Positions 45,807 to 53,279 of a stretch of 64,000 nucleotides of DNA are shown piece by piece (the first letter of the stretch is position 1; each line of letters begins with the position of its first letter). The position numbers and the translations under genes are program-made. The stretch is from Pseudomonadota bacterium. GTDB taxonomy: Bacteria > Pseudomonadota > Gammaproteobacteria > Burkholderiales > Thiobacillaceae. Below the pieces are notes generated by a model. The model saw only the letters and a program-made list of their open reading frames with translations. It was not told the origin of the DNA and searched no databases. The DNA lies in contig JAKBJA010000026.1 of the NCBI GenBank assembly GCA_021836225.1, forward strand, positions 1 through 64,000. Direction: 5' to 3'.

Positions 45807-46922
45807 ATGAGCACCGACACCCTGCCGTCCGACCCCAAGCTGCTGATGCGTTCGATCATCCAGCGCATCGCCACTGGTCCGGACCTGTCCAAGAACATCA
45901 GCCGCACCGAAGCGCATCTGGGCACCAAGGCCATCATCGACAACGTGATCGACCCGGTGCAGGTGGGCATCTACTTCATCGCCCTGCGCATGAAGCGCGA
46001 GACGATGGACGAAAACCGCGGCGTGCTCGACGCGGTGCTCGAAACCACCCGCCGCGTCACCGCGGCGGTCGACGAAGTGGTCGATATCGGCGATCCCTAC
46101 GACGGCTACAACCGCTGCCTGCCGGCCGCGCCCTTCCTCGGCCCTTTGCTGGCCGAGTTCGGCGTGCACGTGGTCAGCCACGGCCTCGACAAGGTCGGCC
46201 CCAAGTACGGCGTGACTGCGCGCCACGTGCTGGAGGCCGCCGGGGTTCCCGTCAATCTGAAGCCCGAGGAGGCCGCGGCGCGCCTGGCCGATCCCGCGCT
46301 GGGCTGGACCTACATCGACCAGGCGCAGTCCAACCCCGGCCTGCACAACCTCACCCCGTTGCGTGCGCAGATGATCAAGCGCCAGGTGCTGACCACGGTG
46401 GAAGTGCTGTCCAAGCCGATTGCGGGCAAAAAGCTGACCCATTTCGTCACCGGCTACGTGCACAAGCCGTACCCGCCGGTGTACGCCGACCTCGCGCGCG
46501 AAGCCGGCTTCGACACCGCCTGCATCGTGCGCGGCGTCGAGGGCGGGGTGATCCCGTCGCTGCGCCAGGCCGGCAAGTATTTCCATTACCACGACCGCGG
46601 CACCGAAATCGAAGCGACGGTCGACCCGGTGGCGCTCGGTATCGACCAGCCGGTACGTGCGGTGCCGCTGCCCGGCGCGGTCGCGACCGAAGCGGGCGAG
46701 GATGAGATCGTCGCCGCGATCGACATCAAGGCCACCGCGCATGCTGCCGCCGAAGCGGGCATCCTGGCGCTGAAGGGCGACAAGGGCGCGACCTACGATT
46801 CGCTGGTGCTGGCCGGCTCGATCATCCTGCACCATGTCGGCAAGGCCGCCAGCGTGGCCGATGCGGCGGCGCAGATACGCGCCGTGCTGGATTCCGGCAA
46901 GGCCGTCGCAAGGGTCAAGTGA
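45807..46922 (+). CDS. Divergent anthranilate-phosphoribosyltransferase-like protein (TrpD2/NP-II fold)
   Basis: A 371-aa protein with a helical N-terminal domain (QRIATGPDLSKNISRTEA) and the nucleoside-phosphorylase-like alpha/beta domain of the TrpD family. The PRPP-binding GTGGD motif of true TrpD is replaced by GDPYDGYNR near 95, and KHGN by SHGLDKV near 125. It is therefore probably not the tryptophan enzyme, and trp genes are absent here. GGAG lies before ATG at 45807; an ATG four codons earlier is poorer. Followed by a Rieske gene in overlap. Substrate unknown. Confidence 0.72.
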   Translation: MSTDTLPSDPKLLMRSIIQRIATGPDLSKNISRTEAHLGTKAIIDNVIDPVQVGIYFIALRMKRETMDENRGVLDAVLETTRRVTAAVDEVVDIGDPYDGYNRCLPAAPFLGPLLAEFGVHVVSHGLDKVGPKYGVTARHVLEAAGVPVNLKPEEAAARLADPALGWTYIDQAQSNPGLHNLTPLRAQMIKRQVLTTVEVLSKPIAGKKLTHFVTGYVHKPYPPVYADLAREAGFDTACIVRGVEGGVIPSLRQAGKYFHYHDRGTEIEATVDPVALGIDQPVRAVPLPGAVATEAGEDEIVAAIDIKATAHAAAEAGILALKGDKGATYDSLVLAGSIILHHVGKAASVADAAAQIRAVLDSGKAVARVK

Positions 46923-47230
46923 TGAGCGAGTTCACTGCCATCGCCGCTGCCGACGAACTCAAGCCCGCCGAGATGAAGCGCGTCGTCGTCGACGGCAAGA
47001 AACTATTGCTCTGCAACTCGAACGGCACGCATTACGTCGTCGACGAGATGTGCAGCCACGAGGATTACTCGCTTTACCTCGGCTGCATCAAGGACGGCAA
47101 GATCAAGTGCTCGCTGCACGGCAGCTACTTCGATCTCACCACCGGCCAGCCCACCTGCGAGCCGGCCGACGAGCCGATCCGGACCTATCCGGTGAAGGTC
47201 GAAGCCGGCCAGGTCTGGGTCAAGGCCTGA
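46922..47230 (+). CDS. Rieske-type [2Fe-2S] ferredoxin
   Basis: A 102-aa soluble protein with a Rieske cluster site: CSH near 43-45 and CSLHG near 61-65, spaced as in NirD/biphenyl-dioxygenase ferredoxins. There is no membrane anchor, so it should be a small cytoplasmic electron carrier. Its ATG overlaps the stop of the TrpD-like gene (TGATG), tying the two functionally. No matching oxygenase is present in the window. Confidence 0.87.
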   Translation: MSEFTAIAAADELKPAEMKRVVVDGKKLLLCNSNGTHYVVDEMCSHEDYSLYLGCIKDGKIKCSLHGSYFDLTTGQPTCEPADEPIRTYPVKVEAGQVWVKA

Positions 47231-47776
47231 CTACTTCTTAAGCAATCCGCGGATCGCCTCGACCATCTCGGGGTGATCGAACTCGCGCCCGCCGATGGCG
47301 CTGGCGACGATGCGTCCCTGCCGGTCGATCAGAAAAGTCGTCGGCAGGCCAGCCACTTTCCATGCCTGCATCACCTTGCTGCGGGTGTCGAGCAGGATGG
47401 GGAAGCTCGGCGCGGTGTCGAACTGGCTGGTGAAGGCGTCGATGGTGTCGCCATCCTCGCCCACGTCGACCGCCAGTACGCTGAAGGCTTCGCCCTTGAG
47501 CGCCTGCGACAGGCGTTCCATCGACGGCATTTCGCGGCGGCAGGGCGGGCACCAGGTGGCCCAGAAGTTGACCAGCACCACCCGGCCCTTGAGCTGCGCG
47601 AGATCGTGGGCGGTACCGCCGAGATCTTTCAGCCGGAGCGTGGGTGCAGGGCGAGGAGGCTGCGTCGTGAGGCTGTGGGACAAGGGCGGAAGGTCGGCCG
47701 CGAGGGCGCGTGTCCAGGGCGCCAGCAGCAAAAGCATGGCGAGCGCCGCACCTGTCATTCGACTACGGATGTTCAT
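47231..47776 (-). CDS. TlpA-family thioredoxin-like protein, exported
   Basis: A 181-aa protein with a signal sequence (hydrophobic residues 8-27, ALA-A cleavage). A TlpA/ResA-like thioredoxin fold carries the redox centre WCPPC near 72, with FWATWCPPCRREMPSM around it and a cis-proline region GLPTTFLIDR near 145. It should reduce or oxidise periplasmic cysteines, for example in cytochrome maturation. Its stop abuts the Rieske stop, tail to tail. Its start overlaps the preceding exported-protein gene by 14 bp. Confidence 0.9.
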   Translation of the reverse strand: MNIRSRMTGAALAMLLLLAPWTRALAADLPPLSHSLTTQPPRPAPTLRLKDLGGTAHDLAQLKGRVVLVNFWATWCPPCRREMPSMERLSQALKGEAFSVLAVDVGEDGDTIDAFTSQFDTAPSFPILLDTRSKVMQAWKVAGLPTTFLIDRQGRIVASAIGGREFDHPEMVEAIRGLLKK

Positions 47777-48344
47777 CTGCGCACCTCACCTGTTCGAGTG
47801 TTCCTCTATGGAGTTTGCCGTCGGCGTTTATGCCCTTCAGGGTGTGCCAGGCGAAGTGCAGGTCGAACTGCCCCCCGCGCGGCATGCTGTAGGTCGTCAT
47901 GCCCTGGTTCCAGTCGCCCGGCTCAAAGGTCTGCACGGTGGGAAACTGCGCCCAGGTAAAGGCGATGCGCGCCGACTCGGTCACGCCCTGCTGCTTCCAT
48001 AGGCGCTCCCAGTCGGCCTTGCTGCGGATGGCGCGCGGCGGCTGCTCTGCGGAGACGTAGCGCCAGTCAGCCAGCCGGTGACGGATCGGCGTGTCGCCAA
48101 TGTTGCGCACCACCGTCATGAAGACGCATTCGTGGGCATAGCGCTCCGCTGCCTCGGGCGAGAAGCCGCGCGCCTGGTAAAAGGCCCGCGCCTGGTCCGG
48201 GCTGATCTGGGTCAGCCGCACCTGGATGCCGTCCGTTTCGGTTTGCCAACTGGCCAAACCGGTTTCCGCATCTACACTGAAGTCGGTTGCGGCATGGGTC
48301 GAAGTACCCCACACAGCCAGCAGGGTCAGGGTAAACAGGCGCAT
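47763..48344 (-). CDS. Exported protein of unknown function, co-transcribed with the TlpA gene
   Basis: A 193-aa protein with a signal peptide (MRLFTLTLLAVWGTSTHA, cleavage near residue 18). Mature residues include IQVRLTQISPDQARAFYQARGF near 41, HECVFMTVVRNIGDTPI near 71, one conserved-looking Cys in that stretch, and a terminal Cys (QVRCADEH). The strand-rich body with GQFDLHFAWHTLKG resembles a cupredoxin-like or DUF-type periplasmic domain, which is only an impression. It is the first gene of a two-gene operon with the thioredoxin gene. No firm family. Confidence 0.62.
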   Translation of the reverse strand: MRLFTLTLLAVWGTSTHAATDFSVDAETGLASWQTETDGIQVRLTQISPDQARAFYQARGFSPEAAERYAHECVFMTVVRNIGDTPIRHRLADWRYVSAEQPPRAIRSKADWERLWKQQGVTESARIAFTWAQFPTVQTFEPGDWNQGMTTYSMPRGGQFDLHFAWHTLKGINADGKLHRGTLEQVRCADEHP

Positions 48345-48382
48345 AGGCTAAAATCCGGTTTGAACGTTGTTCCGAGCACATT

Positions 48383-49309
48383 ATGGCAGACCCCATCCAG
48401 CACAAAGGCGCCGCGAAGACCTCGCGCATCCCGATCAAGATCGTGCCGCAGCCGCGCATGCGCCTGCCGTCGTGGATTCGTGCCAAATCGCCCAATGTGC
48501 CCAACGTGGCACGATTGAAAGGCATCCTGCGCGAGGCGCAGCTGCACACGGTGTGCGAGGAAGCTTCATGCCCGAACCTGGGCGAATGTTTCGGCCATGG
48601 CACCGCCACCTTCATGATCCTCGGCGACCTCTGCACGCGGCGCTGCCCGTTCTGCGACGTCGGCCACGGCACGCCGCTGCCGCTGGACGCCGACGAGCCG
48701 CGCCATCTCGCCGAAACGATCGCGCTGATGGCCTTGAAATACGTGGTGATCACCAGCGTCGACCGCGACGATCTGCGCGACGGCGGCGCGGAGCATTTCG
48801 CGCAGTGCATCGCGGCGGTGCGCGAGAAATCCCCGGCCACCCGCATCGAAATCCTCACCCCTGACTTCCGCGGGCGGCTGGAGAAGGCGCTCGACATGCT
48901 CGACACCGCGCCGCCCGACGTGATGAACCACAACCTGGAAACCGTGCCGCGCCTGTACAAGGCGGCGCGCCCCGGCGCCGACTACGCGCACTCGCTGAAG
49001 CTGCTGCAGGACTTCAAGGCACGCCATCCCGACATCCCCACCAAGTCCGGCCTGATGCTGGGCCTCGGCGAGGAGGACGACGAGATCCTGCAGGTCATGC
49101 GCGACCTGCGCGCGCACGACGTCGACATGCTGACGCTCGGCCAGTACCTGCAGCCGTCGCAGCACCATCTGCCGGTGCTGCGCTTCGTCACACCCGAGCG
49201 CTTCGCGCAGTTCGAACAGGAAGCGCTGGCGATGGGCTTCAAGCATGCGGCCTGCGGACCGATGGTGCGCTCCAGCTATCACGCCGACCAGCAGGCCGCC
49301 GGCGTCTGA
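48383..49309 (+). CDS. lipA: Lipoyl synthase
   Basis: A 308-aa radical-SAM enzyme that inserts two sulfurs into octanoyl groups. The auxiliary-cluster motif C-x4-C-x5-C is seen in [12 protein letters not shown] near 56-67, and the radical SAM CxxxCxxC in CTRRCPFC near 82-89. The C-terminal RSSYHA near 298 carries the Ser ligand of the auxiliary cluster. Length is typical. It is separated from lipB by four genes. Confidence 0.96.
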   Translation: MADPIQHKGAAKTSRIPIKIVPQPRMRLPSWIRAKSPNVPNVARLKGILREAQLHTVCEEASCPNLGECFGHGTATFMILGDLCTRRCPFCDVGHGTPLPLDADEPRHLAETIALMALKYVVITSVDRDDLRDGGAEHFAQCIAAVREKSPATRIEILTPDFRGRLEKALDMLDTAPPDVMNHNLETVPRLYKAARPGADYAHSLKLLQDFKARHPDIPTKSGLMLGLGEEDDEILQVMRDLRAHDVDMLTLGQYLQPSQHHLPVLRFVTPERFAQFEQEALAMGFKHAACGPMVRSSYHADQQAAGV

Positions 49310-49316
49310 TTTCATC

Positions 49317-49403
49317 CCCCAATCAACCCTGACTTTGTCGGCTTCGCCTTGCCGTATTCGTCATACTGTCTGCGGCTCGCCTTCGTGTCAGAATTGACTG
49401 GGG
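49317..49403. repeat. Long imperfect palindrome between lipA and the ABC permease gene
   Basis: Arms 49317-49333 and 49387-49403 pair over 17 positions with three mismatches (CCCCAATCAACCCTGAC and the mirror of CCCCAGTCAATTCTGAC). The ~53-bp interior has smaller mirrored parts (GGCTTCGCC, GCCGTATTCG). It lies exactly between two convergent genes, so it may be a bidirectional terminator or a dispersed palindromic repeat. No long T-run is present. Confidence 0.45.
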
Positions 49404-49413
49404 AACGGAATCG

Positions 49414-50199
49414 TTATTTGAGGAGCCGGCGCCGCGTCAGCGCGAGTGCAATGACATAGCCCAGACTGCCGTAGGCCAGCAGTCCGACGACGTGCAGAAC
49501 GATGTTGTCAGGCATGCGGCCGACGACCAGTGGCCGCGCCAGATCGATCGCGTGGGTGAGCGGCAGCCAGGCTGAAACGCCTTGTATCGCTGCGGGCAGT
49601 TGCGACACCGGAAAGAACACGCCGCACAGCAGCACCATCGGCGTGATCACCAGCGTGAAGTAATAGAGAAAGAAGTCGTAGCTCGGCGACACCGCGTTCA
49701 TCACCAGCCCCATGCCGCCGAAGCAGAAACCGACCAGTGCGACGACCGGAATGATCCACAGCGTCATCCAGAAATTGCCGTACAACCCCAGTCCCCAGAT
49801 CACCGCGAGGATCGCCAGTCCCGACAGCAGGCTCTTGGATGCCGCCCAGGTCAGCTCCCCCAGCATCACGTCGTCGAGCGTGAGCGGCGCATTGAGGATC
49901 GCGTCCCAGGTGCGCTGCACGTGCATGCGCGAGAAGCTCGAATACAGCACCTCGAAGGTGGCGGCGTTCATCGTGCTGTAGGCCACCGTACCGGCGGCGA
50001 GGAAGGTCAGGTAGGGCATGCCGCCCACGTCCGGCAACAGGCTGCCGAGACCGTAGCCGAGGCCGAGCATGTAGAGCATGGGGTCGGCCAGGTTGCCGAG
50101 AATGGACGGAATCGCGAGCTTCTTCCACACCAGGTAGTTGCGCTGCCATACAGGGATGAAGCGCCAGGAAAGATGGGGGAGTCGCAGATGCTTAATCAC
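49414..50199 (-). CDS. ABC-2 type permease (NodJ-like)
   Basis: A 261-aa membrane protein with six hydrophobic segments, an ABC-2 transporter subunit. It starts with GTG at 50199 with GGGAGAG upstream. The motif [20 protein letters not shown] near 82 and [14 protein letters not shown] near 102 are typical of the NodJ branch, as are the [20 protein letters not shown] strands. With the next gene it should export a polysaccharide, lipid or drug. Its start overlaps the ATPase stop by 8 bp. Confidence 0.87.
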   Translation of the reverse strand: MIKHLRLPHLSWRFIPVWQRNYLVWKKLAIPSILGNLADPMLYMLGLGYGLGSLLPDVGGMPYLTFLAAGTVAYSTMNAATFEVLYSSFSRMHVQRTWDAILNAPLTLDDVMLGELTWAASKSLLSGLAILAVIWGLGLYGNFWMTLWIIPVVALVGFCFGGMGLVMNAVSPSYDFFLYYFTLVITPMVLLCGVFFPVSQLPAAIQGVSAWLPLTHAIDLARPLVVGRMPDNIVLHVVGLLAYGSLGYVIALALTRRRLLK

Positions 50200-51097
50200 G
50201 CAGATCTCTCCCAGTGAGCTTGAGGAACACGTCTTCCAGATTCGACGGTCGGTGCAGGTAGCGCAGGGCCGGGGCGTGTTTGAGCGCGTCGATGACGGTG
50301 TCGGGGGTGCGGGTGTAGCAGAACAGGGTCTCGCCGACGGTTTCGAAGCGCTGGCACAGGCCGGCCGCGTGTTGGCCGGTCCAGTCGGCCAGCCCTTCGC
50401 CGAACACTTCAACCACCGCCGGTTCGATATGCGTTTCGATCAACGCACGCGGCGCGCCTTCGGCGACGACGCGGCCATGGTCAAGGATGGCGAGGCGGTC
50501 GGTGAGGCGCTCGGCCTCGTCCATGAAATGCGTGGTCAGAACGATGGTCTTGCCGGCGCCGATGAGCCGCCGCAGGCCTTGCCAGATAAGGTGTCGCGCC
50601 TGCGGGTCAAGACCGGTGGTGGGCTCGTCGAGAAACAGGATGTCGGGGTCATGCACCAGCGCGCGCGCCAGCGTGAGCCGCCTTTTCATGCCGCCCGACA
50701 ATTGTGAAATCTGCGCGTCGGCCTTGCTGGCGAGACCGGCGAAATCGAGCAGTTCCGGCACGCGTGCGGCGACGGCTGCCTTGCTCATGCCGAAATAACG
50801 GCCGTAGGCGAGCAGGTTTTCGCGTACAGAGAAATCCGGGTCGAGGTTGTCCATCTGCGGCACCACGCCGATTTTCATGCGGGCCTCGCGCGCGTGCTGC
50901 GGAACCGCGATGCCGGCGAGTTCGATGCTGCCGGCGTCGGGCTCGATCAGGCCGAGCAACAAGCGCAGCGTGGTGGTCTTGCCGGCACCGTTGGGGCCCA
51001 GGAGGCCGAAGCATTCGCCGCGTTGCACATCCAGGTCGAGGCCGCGCACCACCTCGGTGTCGCCGTATTTTTTCGTCAGGCCGTGCGCCTTCAGCAT
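50192..51097 (-). CDS. ABC transporter ATP-binding protein (NodI-like)
   Basis: A 301-aa ATPase. Walker A GPNGAGKT near 34-41, Q-loop VVPQMDNLD near 82, signature [16 protein letters not shown] near 132, Walker [13 protein letters not shown] near 153, and H-loop [10 protein letters not shown] near 187. The C-terminal ~80 residues form an extra domain ending in [13 protein letters not shown], as in NodI/DrrA. It pairs with the downstream ABC-2 permease. Its start overlaps the hydrolase stop (ATGCTGA). Confidence 0.91.
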   Translation of the reverse strand: MLKAHGLTKKYGDTEVVRGLDLDVQRGECFGLLGPNGAGKTTTLRLLLGLIEPDAGSIELAGIAVPQHAREARMKIGVVPQMDNLDPDFSVRENLLAYGRYFGMSKAAVAARVPELLDFAGLASKADAQISQLSGGMKRRLTLARALVHDPDILFLDEPTTGLDPQARHLIWQGLRRLIGAGKTIVLTTHFMDEAERLTDRLAILDHGRVVAEGAPRALIETHIEPAVVEVFGEGLADWTGQHAAGLCQRFETVGETLFCYTRTPDTVIDALKHAPALRYLHRPSNLEDVFLKLTGRDLRD

Positions 51098-51693
51098 GGG
51101 CAGGCCTCCAGAAACGCCTGTTTCAGTTCCTTCAGCTTGCCGTGGAAAAAGTGGCCGGCGTCGGGGATGGCCTTCACCGCAAGCTGCTGCTGCTCGGCCC
51201 ACAGGCGGATCGCGGCCGGCGGGATGAGCTCGTCGGCATCGCCGTAGATCACCACGGTGTCGGGGGGCACCGGGTCGAACTCGTACATGGTGACCGCCGG
51301 TGCGACCAGGATCAGGCGCTGCGCATGGAGTTCCTGGCGCAGGCGGTGCTGTACGAAGGCGCCGAAAGAGAAGCCGGCCAGCGCCCACGGCAGGTTGGGG
51401 TAGCTCGCCTCGACGAAGCGGGCCACCGCCAGCAGGTCCTCGGTCTCGCCGACGCCGGCGTCGAATGTGCCGTCGCTCATGCCGACCCCGCGGAAGTTCG
51501 GCCGCACGCTGACCCAGCCGGCTTCATTGGCCGCCTTGGCCAGCGTCGTCACCACCTTGTTGTCGAGGCTGCCGCCGTGCAGCGGATGCGGGTGGGCGAC
51601 CAGCAGCAGGCCGCGGCGGTCGGTCTCGGGGTCGTCGATCACGGTTTCCAGCTTGCCGGCCGGCACCGGAATGCGCAGCTTGTAGCGTTTCAC
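51091..51693 (-). CDS. Alpha/beta hydrolase
   Basis: A 200-aa serine-hydrolase fold protein starting GTG at 51693. [15 protein letters not shown] near 32 is the oxyanion region, GFSFGAF near 101 the nucleophile elbow, an Asp in [10 protein letters not shown] near 150, and the His in [10 protein letters not shown] near 177. This resembles the short dienelactone-hydrolase-like family (COG2945). Its stop overlaps the ABC ATPase start and its start overlaps the ferredoxin stop (GTGA). Confidence 0.85.
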   Translation of the reverse strand: MKRYKLRIPVPAGKLETVIDDPETDRRGLLLVAHPHPLHGGSLDNKVVTTLAKAANEAGWVSVRPNFRGVGMSDGTFDAGVGETEDLLAVARFVEASYPNLPWALAGFSFGAFVQHRLRQELHAQRLILVAPAVTMYEFDPVPPDTVVIYGDADELIPPAAIRLWAEQQQLAVKAIPDAGHFFHGKLKELKQAFLEACPC

Positions 51694-52007
51694 TTCAACT
51701 GCAAGCGTTCGACGATACGCCCCTGCTTGAGGTGGACCTCGAAAATTTCGTCGATGTCGGCCTCGTCCACATAGGTGTACCAGACGCCCTCCGGATACAC
51801 CACCAGCAGCGGGCCCTCGTCGCAGCGGTCGAGACAGCCGGCGCTGTTGATGCGGCATTTGCCCTCGCCGTTGAGGTGGGCGTGCTTGACCTTCTTCTTC
51901 AGGTAGTCGCGCATCTGCTGGCCGCCGGACGCGCCGCAGCATTTGGCGCCATCGTCGCGCTGGTTGGTGCAGAAAAAGACGTGGTGCTTGTAATACAGCT
52001 CAGTCAT
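51690..52007 (-). CDS. Thioredoxin-like [2Fe-2S] ferredoxin
   Basis: A 105-aa protein. Cysteine spacing is that of thioredoxin-fold 2Fe-2S ferredoxins: FFCTNQRDDGAKCCG near 12-26, then GKCRINSAGCLDRCDEG near 50. ATG at 52007 overlaps the upstream gene's stop (ATGACTGA). It should carry electrons, but the redox partner is not identifiable from the window. Confidence 0.88.
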   Translation of the reverse strand: MTELYYKHHVFFCTNQRDDGAKCCGASGGQQMRDYLKKKVKHAHLNGEGKCRINSAGCLDRCDEGPLLVVYPEGVWYTYVDEADIDEIFEVHLKQGRIVERLQLK

Positions 52008-52371
52008 TCGAGAAGTCCGAGTATTTGCGCGCGTTGCCGTGCGCCTTGTCGATCGGGTATTTGGCTGCATTGATCGCCAGCTTGTCGGCGGCGGCGTCGA
52101 GCAGGTCGATGCCCAGCAGGTCGGCCAGCCGGGTCAGGTAGATCAGCACGTCGGCGATTTCCTGGCGTACCGCCTCATGTTGTTCCGGACTCAGCTGCTG
52201 GCTCTGTTCTGCCGTCAGCCACTGGAAGGGTTCGAGCAGTTCCGCCGCTTCCACGGAGAGCGCCATGGCCAGGTTCTTGGGCGTATGGTAGCGCTCCCAG
52301 GCACGCGCCTGTGCAAAGTCGCGAATATGCTGGCGCAGGGTGTCTAGACTGTCGATCTCACGAGGGCTCAT
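52000..52371 (-). CDS. MazG-like nucleotide pyrophosphohydrolase
   Basis: A 123-aa all-alpha NTP-PPase of the dCTPase/RS21-C6 type. The metal-binding motif ExxE-x12-ExxD is recognisable in EAAELLEPFQWL near 47 and QEIADVLIYLTRLADLL near 76. ATG at 52371 (MSPREID) is chosen; an ATG three codons earlier (52380) is equally open. It likely cleans non-canonical nucleotides. It heads a five-gene overlapped minus operon, back to back with the exopolysaccharide locus. Confidence 0.86.
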   Translation of the reverse strand: MSPREIDSLDTLRQHIRDFAQARAWERYHTPKNLAMALSVEAAELLEPFQWLTAEQSQQLSPEQHEAVRQEIADVLIYLTRLADLLGIDLLDAAADKLAINAAKYPIDKAHGNARKYSDFSND

Positions 52372-52487
52372 GGGTGGCATGATAGCGCGGCAGGCGACAG
52401 GCTTACGACATCCTTGTCGGGTAACCGACGCTTCGGCCGCGACATAACGGGTAAAAACCCATGAATATCGGGACTTCCGGGGCCAAA

Positions 52488-52521
52488 TGCGGCTTGGCCT
52501 GCGGCTTGGCCTGCGGCTTGC
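52488..52521. repeat. Tandem 12-bp repeat upstream of the exopolysaccharide operon
   Basis: The unit TGCGGCTTGGCC occurs twice in full and once in part (TGCGGCTTG) without gaps, at 52488-52521. It lies 40-75 bp before the sigma-54 promoter, the place for activator binding. It could equally be a neutral slippage repeat. Confidence 0.6.
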
Positions 52522-52560
52522 TAGGAGTATTTGCGTTGACACCAGTTTTCTAATTCGCTC

Positions 52561-52576
52561 TGGCATAATGCCTGCG
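52561..52576 (+). promoter_or_regulatory. Sigma-54 (-24/-12) promoter of the exopolysaccharide operon
   Basis: TGGCATAATGCCTGCG matches the TGGCAC-N5-TTGCW consensus, with GG at 52562-52563 and GC at 52574-52575, exactly 12 bases apart. Start of transcription would be near 52587, 19 bases before the export gene. XrtA loci are known to be controlled by sigma-54 and the PrsK/PrsR pair, which supports the call. Confidence 0.7.
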
Positions 52577-52605
52577 GATTAACAGCATATAAGAGGAGGG
52601 TGGAC

Positions 52606-53229
52606 ATGTTCACGATCAAGAAGCATCTTGCGCGCGCTGGCGTCATGCTGGCCGTCGCCGCCATGGCAGGCTGCTCCAGCACGCCGACCTATCCGCCCGC
52701 CCCCGCGGAGACGGGTAAATACAGCTGGAACTACCTGATTGGCCCGGGCGACTCGGTCCAGGTTTTTGTCTGGCGCAATCCGGAAGTATCCGGCACCTTC
52801 CCGGTACGACCCGACGGCAAGATGACCATGAATCTGGTCGAGGATATCCAGGCTTCCGGCAAGACCCCCAGCCAGCTGGCGCGCGACATCGAAAAGGCGC
52901 TCGGAAAATACATCCAGGAGCCCATCGTCACCGTCATCGTCGCCGGCGGCATCGGCCCGTTCGACCAGCAGATCCGCGTGGTGGGCGAGGCGACCAAACC
53001 CCAGGCGCTGAACTACCGCGAACACATGAGCCTGATCGATCTGATGATTGCGGTGGGTGGCTTGACCGATTACGCGGCGGGCAACAAGGCCTACATCCTG
53101 CGCACCGTGGACGGCAAGCAGGAACGTCTCGGTGTGCGCCTCGACGATCTGCTGCGCGGCGGCGACACCTCGGCCAACGTCGATTTGCGTCCGGGTGACG
53201 TTCTGGTCGTGCCGGAAACCCTGTTCTGA
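52606..53229 (+). CDS. XrtA-type polysaccharide export lipoprotein (Wza/EpsE family)
   Basis: A 207-aa precursor with lipobox MAGC at residues 20-23. The PES (poly_export) domain runs from YLIGPGDSVQVFVWRNPEVS (~40) to ~125. A SLBB domain follows with VVGEATKPQALNYREHMSLIDLMIAVGG split across ~126-160, and it closes in LRPGDVLVVPETLF. It should form the outer-membrane/periplasmic exit for exopolysaccharide. A very strong AAGAGGAGGG site precedes ATG at 52606; GTG at 52600 is less likely. First gene of the locus. Confidence 0.9.
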   Translation: MFTIKKHLARAGVMLAVAAMAGCSSTPTYPPAPAETGKYSWNYLIGPGDSVQVFVWRNPEVSGTFPVRPDGKMTMNLVEDIQASGKTPSQLARDIEKALGKYIQEPIVTVIVAGGIGPFDQQIRVVGEATKPQALNYREHMSLIDLMIAVGGLTDYAAGNKAYILRTVDGKQERLGVRLDDLLRGGDTSANVDLRPGDVLVVPETLF

Positions 53230-53279
53230 AACGTGTCTGCGCCGCCATGAGCGGCGCTTCTTGATGGCGGAACGTGCAC

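Noticed and set aside
45807..46922. True anthranilate phosphoribosyltransferase (trpD)
   Set aside because: The PRPP and anthranilate motifs GTGGD and KHGN are replaced and no other trp gene is nearby.
52536..52570. Sigma-70 promoter TTGACA ... CATAAT before the export gene
   Set aside because: The spacer is 22 bases, too long; the same region fits a -24/-12 promoter exactly.
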